Assembly: GCA_023634235.1 (NCBI GenBank)
Contig: JAMKCF010000053.1
Coordinates: 62,001 to 126,000 of the forward strand
Reading direction: 5' to 3'
Origin: Pisaster brevispinus
Lineage: Eukaryota; Echinodermata; Asteroidea; Forcipulatida; Asteriidae
DNA: 64,000 bases
In this document: in pieces, positions 44,521 to 55,900 of the stretch
Layout of the letters: every line of letters begins with the position of its first letter
How positions within the stretch are numbered: position 1 is the first letter of the stretch
The notes under the pieces: generated by a model
Seen by the model: only the letters and a program-made list of their open reading frames with translations
The model's database searches: none
What the model was told of the DNA's origin: nothing
Translations under genes and position numbers: made by a program

Positions 44521-45577
44521 CAGTCATTTGACCAGTTCGGGATCATTGACCAGTTCGGGATCACTTCAACTTTGCAACAACCCCCATAATTAAGTTACTT
44601 CTCACATTACCAATTTCTGTTGATACATGTGAAGAATAACATGCAATAAACCAACAAACCCAAAATAAGGTTCCAAACTTCATCAACAAATAAATTATGG
44701 CCATTTTCTTTAAGTTTGTCTGCGACTTTGATCATTATTTTTAAAAATAATGTTGGTTGAAAAACGCTGTTAAAACTTCTCACCTTTAAAATTTGAACGC
44801 CAGGGCGAATAATATTTATGTTAAATGCTTAGAATGTGTAAAAAATATTTCAGGTAAATACTGAGCAGTCGTCTTGTTTTTTTGAGGAGACGAAATTACC
44901 GAAATCGTCTTTTGGGGGGCATTGTACCCTTGACCAGTTCGGGATCACTCACTACTCAGCATCTCTCATTGCGTCAAATGGTGCCGCACTCAGTGAGGTA
45001 AAATCTTACTGCTGCAGTCAAAAGTTTATTTGTTGCTTTTAAGATACATTTCTTCAACAAATTCTTGTAGGAATATTGTTTTTTTGTGAGAAAATAAAAC
45101 TTGGAGGAGGAAATTGCGACTGTAAGAATAGATATTTGGGTCAATGTTGCTTTTAGGTGTGCTTCACCTTTTCATTTGCCTTTGCTGTTGTTTTGTGTTT
45201 TTGTTGCTGGATTTTTGCACTGCTGTTGAATACACTTGCATGAAATTCTCTGGAGAAAGGAAGTCCATGTCCATGCCAACACACTTGTGAAGTTTGTGTC
45301 CTTGAGAGACAGTTTTATGAATGGGAGTATTGGTTTGCAATAGAGGGCAAGCTACTGATTCAGAATAGAATCAACTGATCCTGAACTGGTCAAACAGGTG
45401 ACAATACTTTTCTCAAAGCCTCTTCAAAAGTACTAATCTTTTTTTGTCAGTGGATACTTGGTGAGTTTTATAACATGTTTAGGTAAACTGATAAACTTTT
45501 TTGTTTAAAATGTCAAAGAGATTGCAACCAAAAACAATGTGAATTCAAAAAGGGATCCCGAACTGGTCAAATGACTG
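44521..45577. mobile_element. Tc1/mariner-like non-autonomous element (1057 bp)
   Basis: TA at 44519-44520 and 45578-45579 flanks inverted ends CAGTCATTTGACCAGTTCGG and its complement CGAACTGGTCAAATGACTG. A TA target duplication and CAGT ends fit Tc1/mariner. Extra copies of GACCAGTTCGGGATCA lie at about 44547 and 44934, and an inverted GAACTGGTCAAACAGG at about 45384. No transposase frame. Confidence 0.85.
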
Positions 45578-45579
45578 TA

Positions 45580-48500
45580 TTATCAAAATGGTATTGGTGG
45601 GCAATCAGTTTTTTTTCTGACCATCCGATGCAGTGTGTCACATCGTTTTTCTGACTCGTTTAGATTTGTTAATCTTAATTTAAAACCTCTCATTCAAGTG
45701 AAATTACCATGACACACCCAAGCAGTGCTAAAAATAGACCATGACGTGTTGTCACAGATAACACAGTCTATAGCAGAGTAGGTAAATAATTTCGAGTTAC
45801 TAGTTATAATCACTGCCTAGTTTTTAAAGCGTTGCAATAAGGAAAACACAGTTTTATTTCATTGCATGAATGCATGAATGCATGAATGCATGAATGAACT
45901 TTTTTTGAAAACAAACCCCCAGATTTTTAAGGAAATATATAAACATCTAGGTTCCTAATTTTGAGAAAATATAAATTATTAAAAGTGATCGAACATGCAA
46001 TCCACCTAATAAGTTCAAAGGGCTTATTTTCCTCTACAATAAGTGTTTCACGCTCTTTCATAAGGGGACTTTGATGTCTTAAGTTCTTTCCTCTGTCATT
46101 GATATCTCTGTGCGTTGTGTACAAACCATCCTCTGCCCAATCTGAGCAGTTCTGAATATTAATCATGGCTTATGAACTCATTTTTATGCCCTCTACAAGC
46201 TCTGTCACTCGTATTATTGGCATCTTATACTGGGGTCCTTATTTTGGCTGAAATTATAACAGGACTGTGCAGGCGGTGGGAATACATAAAAATACATTAA
46301 AACCAGCAAATAATTATAGCCATTTACACCAAGTTGTACAAAACAATCCATGTGTGTTGCAAAAATAAAAGATGTTTGCCTTAAAAAATACTATTACTCA
46401 TTCTGATACTGCATATTAATTCAGGGTCATTAAACTTCTCGCCAGTACATGTATCACACCTAATAATATCTTGAATCCCAATAAACACTAACCAGATGGC
46501 ATCTAATAACATGAAAAATGGCATAGCAGCACTGGGCAATGGGGATATGAGACACAAGCATACAAATTGTTGAGCGCCCAACTTCACTTACAAACATTTC
46601 CACACAGAAATACACACTCATTCCCCCAATGTCCAGCAGCGCCGATGCCATACGTACATCCATGACGTCAGTCATGTGTCATATTTTACGTGTACCGTGA
46701 ACCGCAACACATAGCCTACATTAACGCTACCCATCAAACGTGTGATGCATTCCTAACACTTCGCTCCAAATTCATGACCCACACAAGATTTCTCATGTTA
46801 AAATTACACTTTTTAGGCAATAATGTTCTCAAAAACTATAACACAAAATATGAATGTATGGATGTTTGCTGATACAATAAACAAATTAGTATGAGCCTGT
46901 ATTGTTGCAGTATAATAACTAAATGAACAGTTTAAAACTATGAAGAAAGTAAGCATCCTCACCTGATAAAGATTGTGCAGGCAGTGGTGAGCATGGGGGG
47001 GTCTCTAAATTTGAAGGGCACCACCACGCTTTCCCGGCGGAGAGGATAATTTTGAACAATAAACAATTAATGTTTAACACTTCAGTAAAACAAAGACTCC
47101 TCACATTAATTAAAATATAAAAACATACTTTGTGATGCTGCTGATGATGCTGCTGATCTGGTGACTAACATTCAGAAAGTTACAGTAATTTCCAATAATC
47201 AATGCTGTACCTTTCTTGATAATTGCTATTGTTAAACTATAAATGACCACTATAACAACCCACATGTTGCATTTTGTTTGTTTCTTGAGAATTTCCTCTT
47301 CGAAAGGGCAGGGCCAATTTTATTTTGCAAAGGGCACTTCCATTGGGAAAATCGTAAAGTCTATGGGAAACTTCTGAAGGGGCACCAAGGTCAAGACCAG
47401 GGGCAACAGAGGCCAGGGCCTACGTGGCCTCCTTGTAATTCCAGGCCTGGATTTTGGTCTAAGTCTTGGAATTCAAGATTTAGTTGATAAGGAATGAATG
47501 TATGTTACTGTATGGAATTAAAGGATTGAGGGTATCATATGAACAACTTTGCCTTGGTTTCGTGCAACAAATCCCATTTCCTCTGTGTAGTGTGTGCAGT
47601 GTGGGGATTTGACCTTGTGTACAAAGCACACACATTCTTTGTGAAATGGGTCAATGGACTGGACCATTTCACACAATTGGGGGGATTATAACTAATGTAC
47701 ACAGTCTTAGTACACAATACAAGAAGATGTTGGAGTTAAACTGTTCAACTAAATGAAGTTTTATTTTATAAGTACATGTACATGTACTCATGTTTTCTTC
47801 AGCACATTAACAATGGTATGAATACAATAAGCAACCACTTATTCAATAATGTGATATATAAATATTACAGGAATGGTTGAAAAATAAACTTTTCATGTAC
47901 ACAAGTTGCATTTGGTATTGCTGACTCTTCCTCCAAACTCCAATTTAGTTTAAACAATGAATGATGATAAACAGTAAAAAAATAACATATAAATATAGTT
48001 TACAAAAAATATAGTGGTACAAGTTACAACAATACTTTGCAGTCACCCCTCGAAGAAAAATGATACGGCCCGACTAGCATTGACGACAAACAAGACTCAT
48101 TTTGCCGATATCCAGTGAATGTTATGAAAATAACAGAAACCCTATGATATAAGATCTATATTCCTATACTGAACAATTTAGTTTTGAGCCATTGAATCAG
48201 TGAAAAACGAACATTGAAGGGGAAAAAACTAACACCTTTCCAGCGTGCTTCAGTTCCGGCGAGATGAATGCGTGGCCTGATCTAGTTCCCCGTTCAACCT
48301 ACAATATATGCATGTTTATAAGAGAATGGAGCCAGACTATAGAAACACTTTGCATATGATAATTGGGTCATGTCTTAGAAGAGAGACGTTGCATGATTGG
48401 AAGCAAAAAAGCCCCTTTTTCCCTACGTCCAATCAGAATGATTCTTATATGAGTGGAATGGAAATTTTATGTAGTTTATTCAGAAGTGCGAGTTGAATCT

Positions 48501-48885
48501 GTGGGACAAAAGGAACGACTGTTCCGTTCAATTCAGTGAGACAACCCACCGGAAAATAGTAAATAATCGTGTTGACCTCCATTGACTTTGCCGATTTTGA
48601 GGTTTTACACCCCGTTTTTGTTTGAAAAAAGCCCCCTTTTCACGAGCATAATATATTTTTAAAAAATAACCAAACTAAAGGTAATACTTTGTACTTTGAA
48701 ATGCGTAGCGAGTTGGTGAGAAACATACACGTACTTTCCATTTACTCACGAAAGTTCTCAGTGAGTGGTCTTTTTGAGTGTCATTTTCCTGCGCTGAGCG
48801 TAGGGACACGGAGCTCAGTGAGCAGATGCACGCAAGTTGTTCATATGGGATGATTCAAATGTGTGTAGATCAGAGATGAATGATA
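45580..48885. other. Long region without a supported gene
   Basis: Contains four copies of GCATGAAT (45864-45896), a CRE-like TGACGTCA near 46664, the phrases AGGGCACCACCACGC near 47020 and GGGGCACCAAGGTCAAG near 47380, and a TGTGAAATGG/CCATTTCACA inverted pair at 47640-47673. A donor-like CTCACCTGATAAAG on the minus strand near 46960 was not supported by a coding frame. Confidence 0.45.
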
Positions 48886-49122
48886 TCATGCAACTGAGGA
48901 TGATTGGAAAGGGTCATCAACAAAATTGATCTCCAGACTGTAAAGTTTGTTTCTGTCAAATGATGTTCTTGCACACCAGGTTGGGGAATGGCCTCCCTGC
49001 ACTGTCATGGCTGTGGTACTCTGTCGCCTGCGAACCAAGGGTTGGCGGGGTCCAGAACTCTTAAATTGCTGACTCGACGGCAGGGTACGCACAGTGAATT
49101 GGTCAAACCTAATTGGTTGCAT
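48886..49122 (-). CDS. Uncharacterised open frame, 78 codons, low confidence
   Basis: It includes TLPSSQQFKSSGPRQPLVRR then RQSTTAMTVQGGHSPTWCAR, a polar and basic composition unlike the AT-rich random frames nearby. Its GC content is higher than the flanks. No splice sites or family could be assigned. It may be a coding exon of a minus-strand gene or part of a repeat. Confidence 0.25.
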   Translation of the reverse strand: MQPIRFDQFTVRTLPSSQQFKSSGPRQPLVRRRQSTTAMTVQGGHSPTWCARTSFDRNKLYSLEINFVDDPFQSSSVA

Positions 49123-51900
49123 AGGTCATCTATTTGTACAAAAGAATACTAAAAATACTATCAAACCCTCCAACTACTGATCATTTTATGGAATCTTTAA
49201 ATGAAAGAGAAATCTACACAAAACACACATACATGTTGTATTATTGTGTAACTTTTGTCGGTATACTAACAGATTTTTGTTCAGCAGTTCCACTCATCAT
49301 AATCTGTGCATGTGCATGGTTTCAATTTAATGGTTGGTCAACTCACTGGAAATTTAAGAGGAGAAAGTGTTTAAACTAAGGAATGTGTGAGATAATTCAC
49401 AAGTTCATATATTCCAAACACGTTTTACATTATCACATGCCTTCAATCCTCTGATACACACAAGCAGTACCTTAGAAATTACAAGAAACTAGTAAGCTGT
49501 CTAACAATGTGAACTATTTCCTAAAGACTTTTTGTATCAAAATGTATGTATTTAAATATGTGGACAATATCTGATGAAGGTGTATACACATTGTTAGAAA
49601 AGCTAAATAGTTTTTTTTTTTACACAGATATTAAGACATGGACAAATCGTCTTAAAAAGCCGAAATCAAAATGTTGGATCTTCCTTTTCTAAATAAAAAA
49701 TGACACAGTTGTTTTGCCAATCTTTTCCAGTATACAATTATGTTACTAATAAAAAGTTACTTTGTATTTTACTGTGATGTCATTATTAGGCATGTCCGAA
49801 CTTTCACCCACAGCCTGGTTGTGAGAAGGTCATTGTGGTAGTAATGGTATTCCTAGAATACTGAGGAGGGTGTGGGGGTCTGTGGTTAGGCACCACTCAG
49901 ACTCAAGGATGTGGTTTTTGCCTCATTCTAGGTATGATGACATCTTAATGATCGGAAGGGAAATTAAAGTGGGATGGGGAAAGTAATTGTAGGTATTCCT
50001 ATCTTGGGCACCTAAGGGTGCACTACTGTATGAAAGGCCTTATGTAGAAATAAATAGACTGCTTGCAGAAGAAGTTAACTACAAATCGTCTTTCGGGAGT
50101 CTTTGTACTAAGTGAATCGTATGTACTGATAATGTTCTGAGGAGCATTAACACAACATTTACCTACTAAAATAAGAATGTATCCCCTCCCCTCTTATGGC
50201 ACCCCAGTGCATGCAAGCCATCCTGGTGCTCGCACAAGTGTTCCCCGCCCGCAGGTGTCGGCAGGCTGGTCGGTGTGTTGTCCTCTGAATGCACTTTGCA
50301 GGTGTTTGGCTGTTTGTGGTGTGTCAACCTTCCGAAGACTTGGCGGCCTGGATGAATCAGAGACCCACAGTTGGCTGTAACATGGTAAAGATCCTTTGAA
50401 CTATAATAACCAGTTTTCTTTCCAAAGGAAAATGTATCCATCTTCCACTCCGGGCATTGCACATGGAAGAAATGGAATATCATCAATGTTCGTACGTTTT
50501 TGCCAAGTATTTCTGAGATGTTTGTCATACAAAGGGATTTTGGTCACAATGTTTAAGTCAGCCAATCATTTGTTGAACGATCACAGTCTAAATCACTCTC
50601 TGCCTCGTGTTAAAAAAGTTTTGTAATCTTAAGGAAAAGACAATCCATTAAAAAGAGCGAAAATAAATTTTTGAGGAAGCAAATATAAATACCCAGTCAA
50701 TTAAATTTAAAAAAAGTAATCATCAGCACAACAGTGAACAGCAGCTTTTCAAATCAATGACAATTAAATTTAGTAAAACTAAAATAACAAAATAAAAAAG
50801 CAGATACAAATCTTAAAAACAGTGCATTACATTTCAAAACTTAATATGAAAATTTACAGAGCAAAAACCAACCTTGTGTACTCTAACAAATGGATAAGAT
50901 ATTAGTTAATGAAGCAGAAATGAATGAGCTATTTTCAAATACTGTTTGGTGACCCTTAAAACACACCAAGAAATCTTCCTAGCAAAACGTTTAAAAACAG
51001 AACAAAAAAGTTTTAAGCAAACAAGTTGACAAAGTAATCTCAATTTAGGATTTAAAAGGTTGCCATTTCACCAATAGCACTGTGAAGCTGCTTCTTCTAC
51101 TTCAACAGTGAATCACCCTTCTGTTAGAAATCATACTTTTAAATGGAACATAAACTGCTTAATAATCTGCTTAATTACAGTTTGTTGAAAATGTAATCCT
51201 ACTGAAAGAGGAAAAACCATACTCATTCAAAATGAGTAACATCTAATTTGATGTTTAAACCTTGTTGCAACAAACTCAGTTTGTTCAAAAGATCTCTTAC
51301 TGAAGAGACAAATCCAGTTTCTGTGAAAAAAAAAGTCCAAATTATATTTTAAAATAATCCGAAAACCCACTTGGGTACTCCTCAATATCTTGATAACAAA
51401 ATCAACCAATTACTTTCAAAAGACAAACCGTTGATGTAATATGTTTTAAAGTATGCAACGAAAACCGAACTGAACTGCAGGTAGTTTTCAAATCTGTTTC
51501 ACTATTTCAAGCAAGGCAAATCAAAATAAAATAAGATAAAATAAAAAAAACAATAAACAACAATAATGGAGAACTTGAAAATGAGTTTAGTTCTATCCTG
51601 CATGTCATTGCACTGCAGCTAAAAATACCCAAACTGTTGGGTTAATAATCACCATGACAATAATCACAGGTTGAGAAAGGCAGCAGTCTATTGGAGACTT
51701 GAGCCTCAGTGTGATTCTAATAAGCTTGAATGTTTAAAAAATCAGTGGCTTGCCTTGGATAAGAATCCATTTCTAATGGCACAGTAAACTAGTTTACTGT
51801 AACTCCCGAGATGTCAGTATTTGAGCTGAAATGTAACAAGTCAGAAAAAATACTGAAGTACTCTCCAATAATGGAGAAGTTTATATCAGATCTGCATGTA
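49123..51900. other. AT-rich region without a supported gene
   Basis: A GC-richer patch at about 50178-50370 is open on the minus strand in more than one frame (one reads RPPSLRKVDTPQTAKHLQ) and could be an exon, but no decisive splice sites or family match were seen. 50640-51560 is strongly AT-rich and resembles 3'UTR or intronic sequence. Confidence 0.4.
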
Positions 51901-52080
51901 TAACCATGATAGTCCCTGGCCAAACTGTAAAATCATGATAGTTTTTGGCTATACTGTAAAATCAGGGTAGTTCCTGGCCAAGCTGAAAATCATGATAGTT
52001 CCTGGCCAAGCTGAAAATCATGGTAGTTCCTGGCCAAACTGTAAAATCATGGTAGTTCTAGGCCAAACAGTGGAACTGAT
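51901..52080. repeat. ~29-bp minisatellite, six units
   Basis: The unit AAATCATGGTAGTTCCTGGC plus CAAACTGTA recurs with variants CATGATAG, CAGGGTAG and CAAGCTGA. Confidence 0.85.
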
Positions 52081-52829
52081 CCCAACACTGGGAAAACATG
52101 GGGTGCCAAAATCATACTTTAAACTAGGGCTGCGTATGGGACGATGTGGTGGGTCCCTCAGTAGTGACGGAAACTATGGTGTTAGACACGGGGGTCCCAG
52201 TCCTGTTAGATAGGTCCATGTAATTTTAATTTAAGTTATAATTCATGTACTGTAACTATACATCCTCAGCCATGCACTGATAGTCTTTAATCAAAGGCAA
52301 TACCAAGCACGTTAGGGTTGAATGTCAATCAAGGCATTGACCAAAGTTTTAGGGTTTGAAACGGAGACAGATTGTCTTTAGACGGGTGTGTTTCCATAGA
52401 AATAAGAAGCACTATGATATTTACTCTGTGCCTGCAATGGATATCTTAAATTGATTTAGTTCCAAACAATAATCTTTACTTTGAATGGGAAAGTTTTCTT
52501 CAAGAAGAAACATGACAGTTGATGTCAATTTCCCTGAACTCGGTCATTGCAGTGACCTCTTGTCAAACCAAGATGGCCACAGGTCATTTGATTAAGATAG
52601 CGATTGTTGCAGAATTTGGACATGCAGCATGGTCAATATATTCAGGCGAATCCTTTACTGATGATACATGATGTGATATCTCTGAAATAACCCTAATGGG
52701 TACCGTGAAGTTATCCTCAGGCTGGCTAAAGCCCAACTGTAAAAGGTGGTGGGCATTGAGCATTTCAACATGCCCGGTGATCACTCTATGCCTCAGTGAA
52801 ATAGGGTGTTTCTCTAGCCTTGATTGTAT
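52081..52829. other. Presumed 3'UTR and downstream DNA of the photolyase gene
   Basis: No coding exon seen. It lies just after the minus-strand stop codon at 52830-52832. Confidence 0.4.
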
Positions 52830-52909
52830 CTAGTAGAAATCTGTCAGCTTCTTGGCCTTCTTAGAAGTGGATGTCTTGTCCGTGTCTTTGGTCTTTCTCT
52901 TTTTGCTTC
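52830..52909 (-). CDS. Probable terminal exon of the photolyase (basic tail)
   Basis: Acceptor: a TTTTTTTTCAG tract. It has 2 nt of leftover phase and then [25 protein letters not shown] and TAG at 52830-52832. The Lys-rich tail looks like a nuclear localisation signal, and the final KKLTDFY resembles the core of a PCNA-interacting (PIP) motif. Its phase does not fit directly onto the 54606 donor (2 + 2 nt), consistent with at least one missing exon between. Assignment to this gene rests on strand and position. Confidence 0.55.
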
Positions 52910-55900
52910 CTGAAAAAAAAAATCACAATAATATTTGAGCTTTTATGTTGACAGTTGCTCCCAGTCACTTCCCTTACTCAAGATGGCACCAGCAATGCAT
53001 GCTAGTTCCCCAAAACACTAAGAAAGGAGTGAGCCACAAAATGTAAAAAAATACGGGTAGTTTTCTCAAGAGTTCCTCCTTGGAATTGTAAAATTTAAGG
53101 TTCATCGTTTTAAAAAAATGTTGAATCCACAAAAAGATGTCACAGAGAATTTATTTTGTATCAAATAAAGTGGCAGATTTTGGCTGACTTCTCTTTATGT
53201 ACCACTGTGTTTACCTCACAAGCAGTGAAAACTGGATGTTAAGCTCAAATAAGGTTCTCTTCAAAGAAAAAACTAGAGTTCTTTGCCATGTGTGTTTGCT
53301 TCTGCCTGGTCAAGACCCGTGGGATTTGAAGCCCACTGCAAAATCCTCGTATTTTGCATCCTCAACTCAATCTGCATAATTACGAGCTTACTGACACAGA
53401 CTATGAATGTAAATCAAGAACCAATTGCCGATGATAATCAGCACAGCAGTCCCCCAGGACTAACTTTAAGTTCATGTTGTTTGAAGTCGATTTATAAACG
53501 CGCTACTAGTGCAAACCTTCAGAAACAATCCAAACACCAGAATGACATTGACATCTTAAGAGAATTGATATAGAACCACACTGTCAATCTTTTCTTCGAT
53601 TGCAAGTTTTATGTCGGATAGATTTATTACAAGGAATAAGATTTGACCAATGTGAGAATTCCTCAAAAAAGTGGCTTTCTGCCCTGGCTGCCCCCATATT
53701 CTAGGCCCAGACTCCCTCCAAGATGTTACAATTCAATGGGTTTAAAGACTCTGCGCATCACCAGAAATACAAAGCTACAGGTTTGGACACAATGTGGACT
53801 ATTTCTGTCTCCCTCTGGTGATCGCTTTACTTCTTTCAAGAAAATTTGAATGCTCAAGAAATTTTCTGCAAATCCTGAAATCAGGAAAAAAATCCTAGCA
53901 AATCACATCTGCATTACACCATGGGCCCGCATGGAATAAGGAGTATATAAATATTTTGTTCTGTTTTAGCACACATATCCTAGTAGCTAGATTAAGGCAC
54001 TTAACAACATCATTATCCCTGTTCATCAGGCATACTTAGACCATTCCTGAAACCTTCCTAACTCCCTGGGGAGCATGCAACCCCAGGCTGCTTATGCTAC
54101 AATGGGGTTAATCTAGCGCAATACTGTATCAGCCCACAAAGTTTCCCATTTATACATCTAGGTTAAGAGAAGCAATAACGGTTAGATGCTTTGCTTAAGG
54201 ACACAAGGGTCTCACCTGGGCCAAATGTCATAGAGCTGCTTAGCACAAAAAGCACAAAACGATTTTGGTTACAAAAATTAGGTTACCAGCCAATAAAACT
54301 TTACACATGCAAGTTGTGACTGGTTTCCAGCTAAATTGTGCTAAGCAGAAATTTGTTAAGCAATATATTCTGCTTATAAGCAGCTCTGTGAAGTTGGCCC
54401 AGGGAATAACCCCTGATGACTCAGCCATCAGAACTTGAGTCCGATGGACTAAACCGTTCAGCCACAAAGTGCTTAATGCTACTCCCAAGCAGGGGTAGAG
54501 TTTGAAATTTGAGTGTGAAAAAAACATCAACTTAATTCTCCCAAGATTTTTTCCCAGGGAGTTCGTCCAGTGTAAAAAGGTGTTATTAAGGATTAGACAG
54601 TTCACCTGATGTAATCTCCATTCTTGTCTGTTTTCTTCCCAAAGGCGATGGGGCTGTAGACTCTGAAATACTGATGGAAGAAAGCACTGGCTGACAACCA
54701 CATCCAGTTCCCTGCATTCAGACTGTAGTCAGCATCCAATAACCATTTGTCAAACACCTGTTGCGATTGGATAGGAATGCACACTGACGTCAATTCTCAG
54801 CCAATGAGGTAATAGTTTATTTAAAACTTGAGGAACTGTATACTGCATCATGAAAAAGCTGCGTTAATTGGTTGAAAGTTGGGAGTGTACATGATCCTGA
54901 CCAATGAGGCAAACTTTTTGAAATTATTGAAAACAATTGTGGCTTCCATCCCGGGAAATGTTTGAAAGTTTTTTAATGTTATGGTCAGACAGTAGGAGGG
55001 TTGACTGTGTACTGTGTAGATGCATTCACCACATGAAATCATACTGGAGGCTGGCAATGTTTTTTTTCTCATTCAAAATCGCAGTGGATGACATTGAATG
55101 GTCAGACAATAAGAGTGTTGACTGTGTACTGTGTAGATGCATTCACCTAATAATATCATATTGAAGGCTGGCCACTATCTTATCTATCTATCAAAACCGC
55201 AGTGAATGATATTGAATGGTCAAACAGTAGGAGGGGCACAATTCAATAAACTATATGCTGAGACAATATAAACACAGCTTGTTTTAATCACATAAACTTC
55301 TACTGAGTATTTGTAGAATCATTTACAAACTATAAATCCCTTGCAGTGATGTAACATACGGCTACTGTCTGCCCATGGTTGGCCATTTTGGGATTCAAAC
55401 TGCATGTAATGATATGGTGAGCATCTGACTCCCAACATGGCACAATCAACCAAGATTTATCATGGGTAATGACATCAGGCGAATTGGGTCGAAACATAAG
55501 GGACCTTCTCAAAATTAGTCCAGGACAACCAGCGCATAAGCACCATCCAGGACCAGGTTTTCTACCCGCCAAAATTCACCTTTGTTTGAAACTGAGTGTT
55601 GGAGAAACCATGGGAGAAGTTCACAGTGCCAGGGGCTACATTCGTTTGCAAATTGCAGAGACTTACATCGCTATCTACTGGAAAACAAGCATGGAATCTC
55701 TACACGTCTCACTAAATAGTCTTAACTTAGTTAAATATAATGACCTCCAAACCTTCCAGATCACCCCAACACTGCAAGTTTGTTTATACTACATTTAATC
55801 AGCCAGTGAAACCGGGCTCAGCAGGATGAATTGGCACAGGGGTCTTTAGTGCATCGGAGAACTGTGTGCCTTCCAGCAAATACAGTCCGATGGAAATCCA

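Larger units (their letters stand above)
52910..54605. other. Intron region in which an expected photolyase exon is missing
   Basis: Read on both strands for the conserved YIYEPW and DYP.PIVDH segments; neither was found. Contains the nested MITE and SINE at 54215-54480. Confidence 0.5.
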
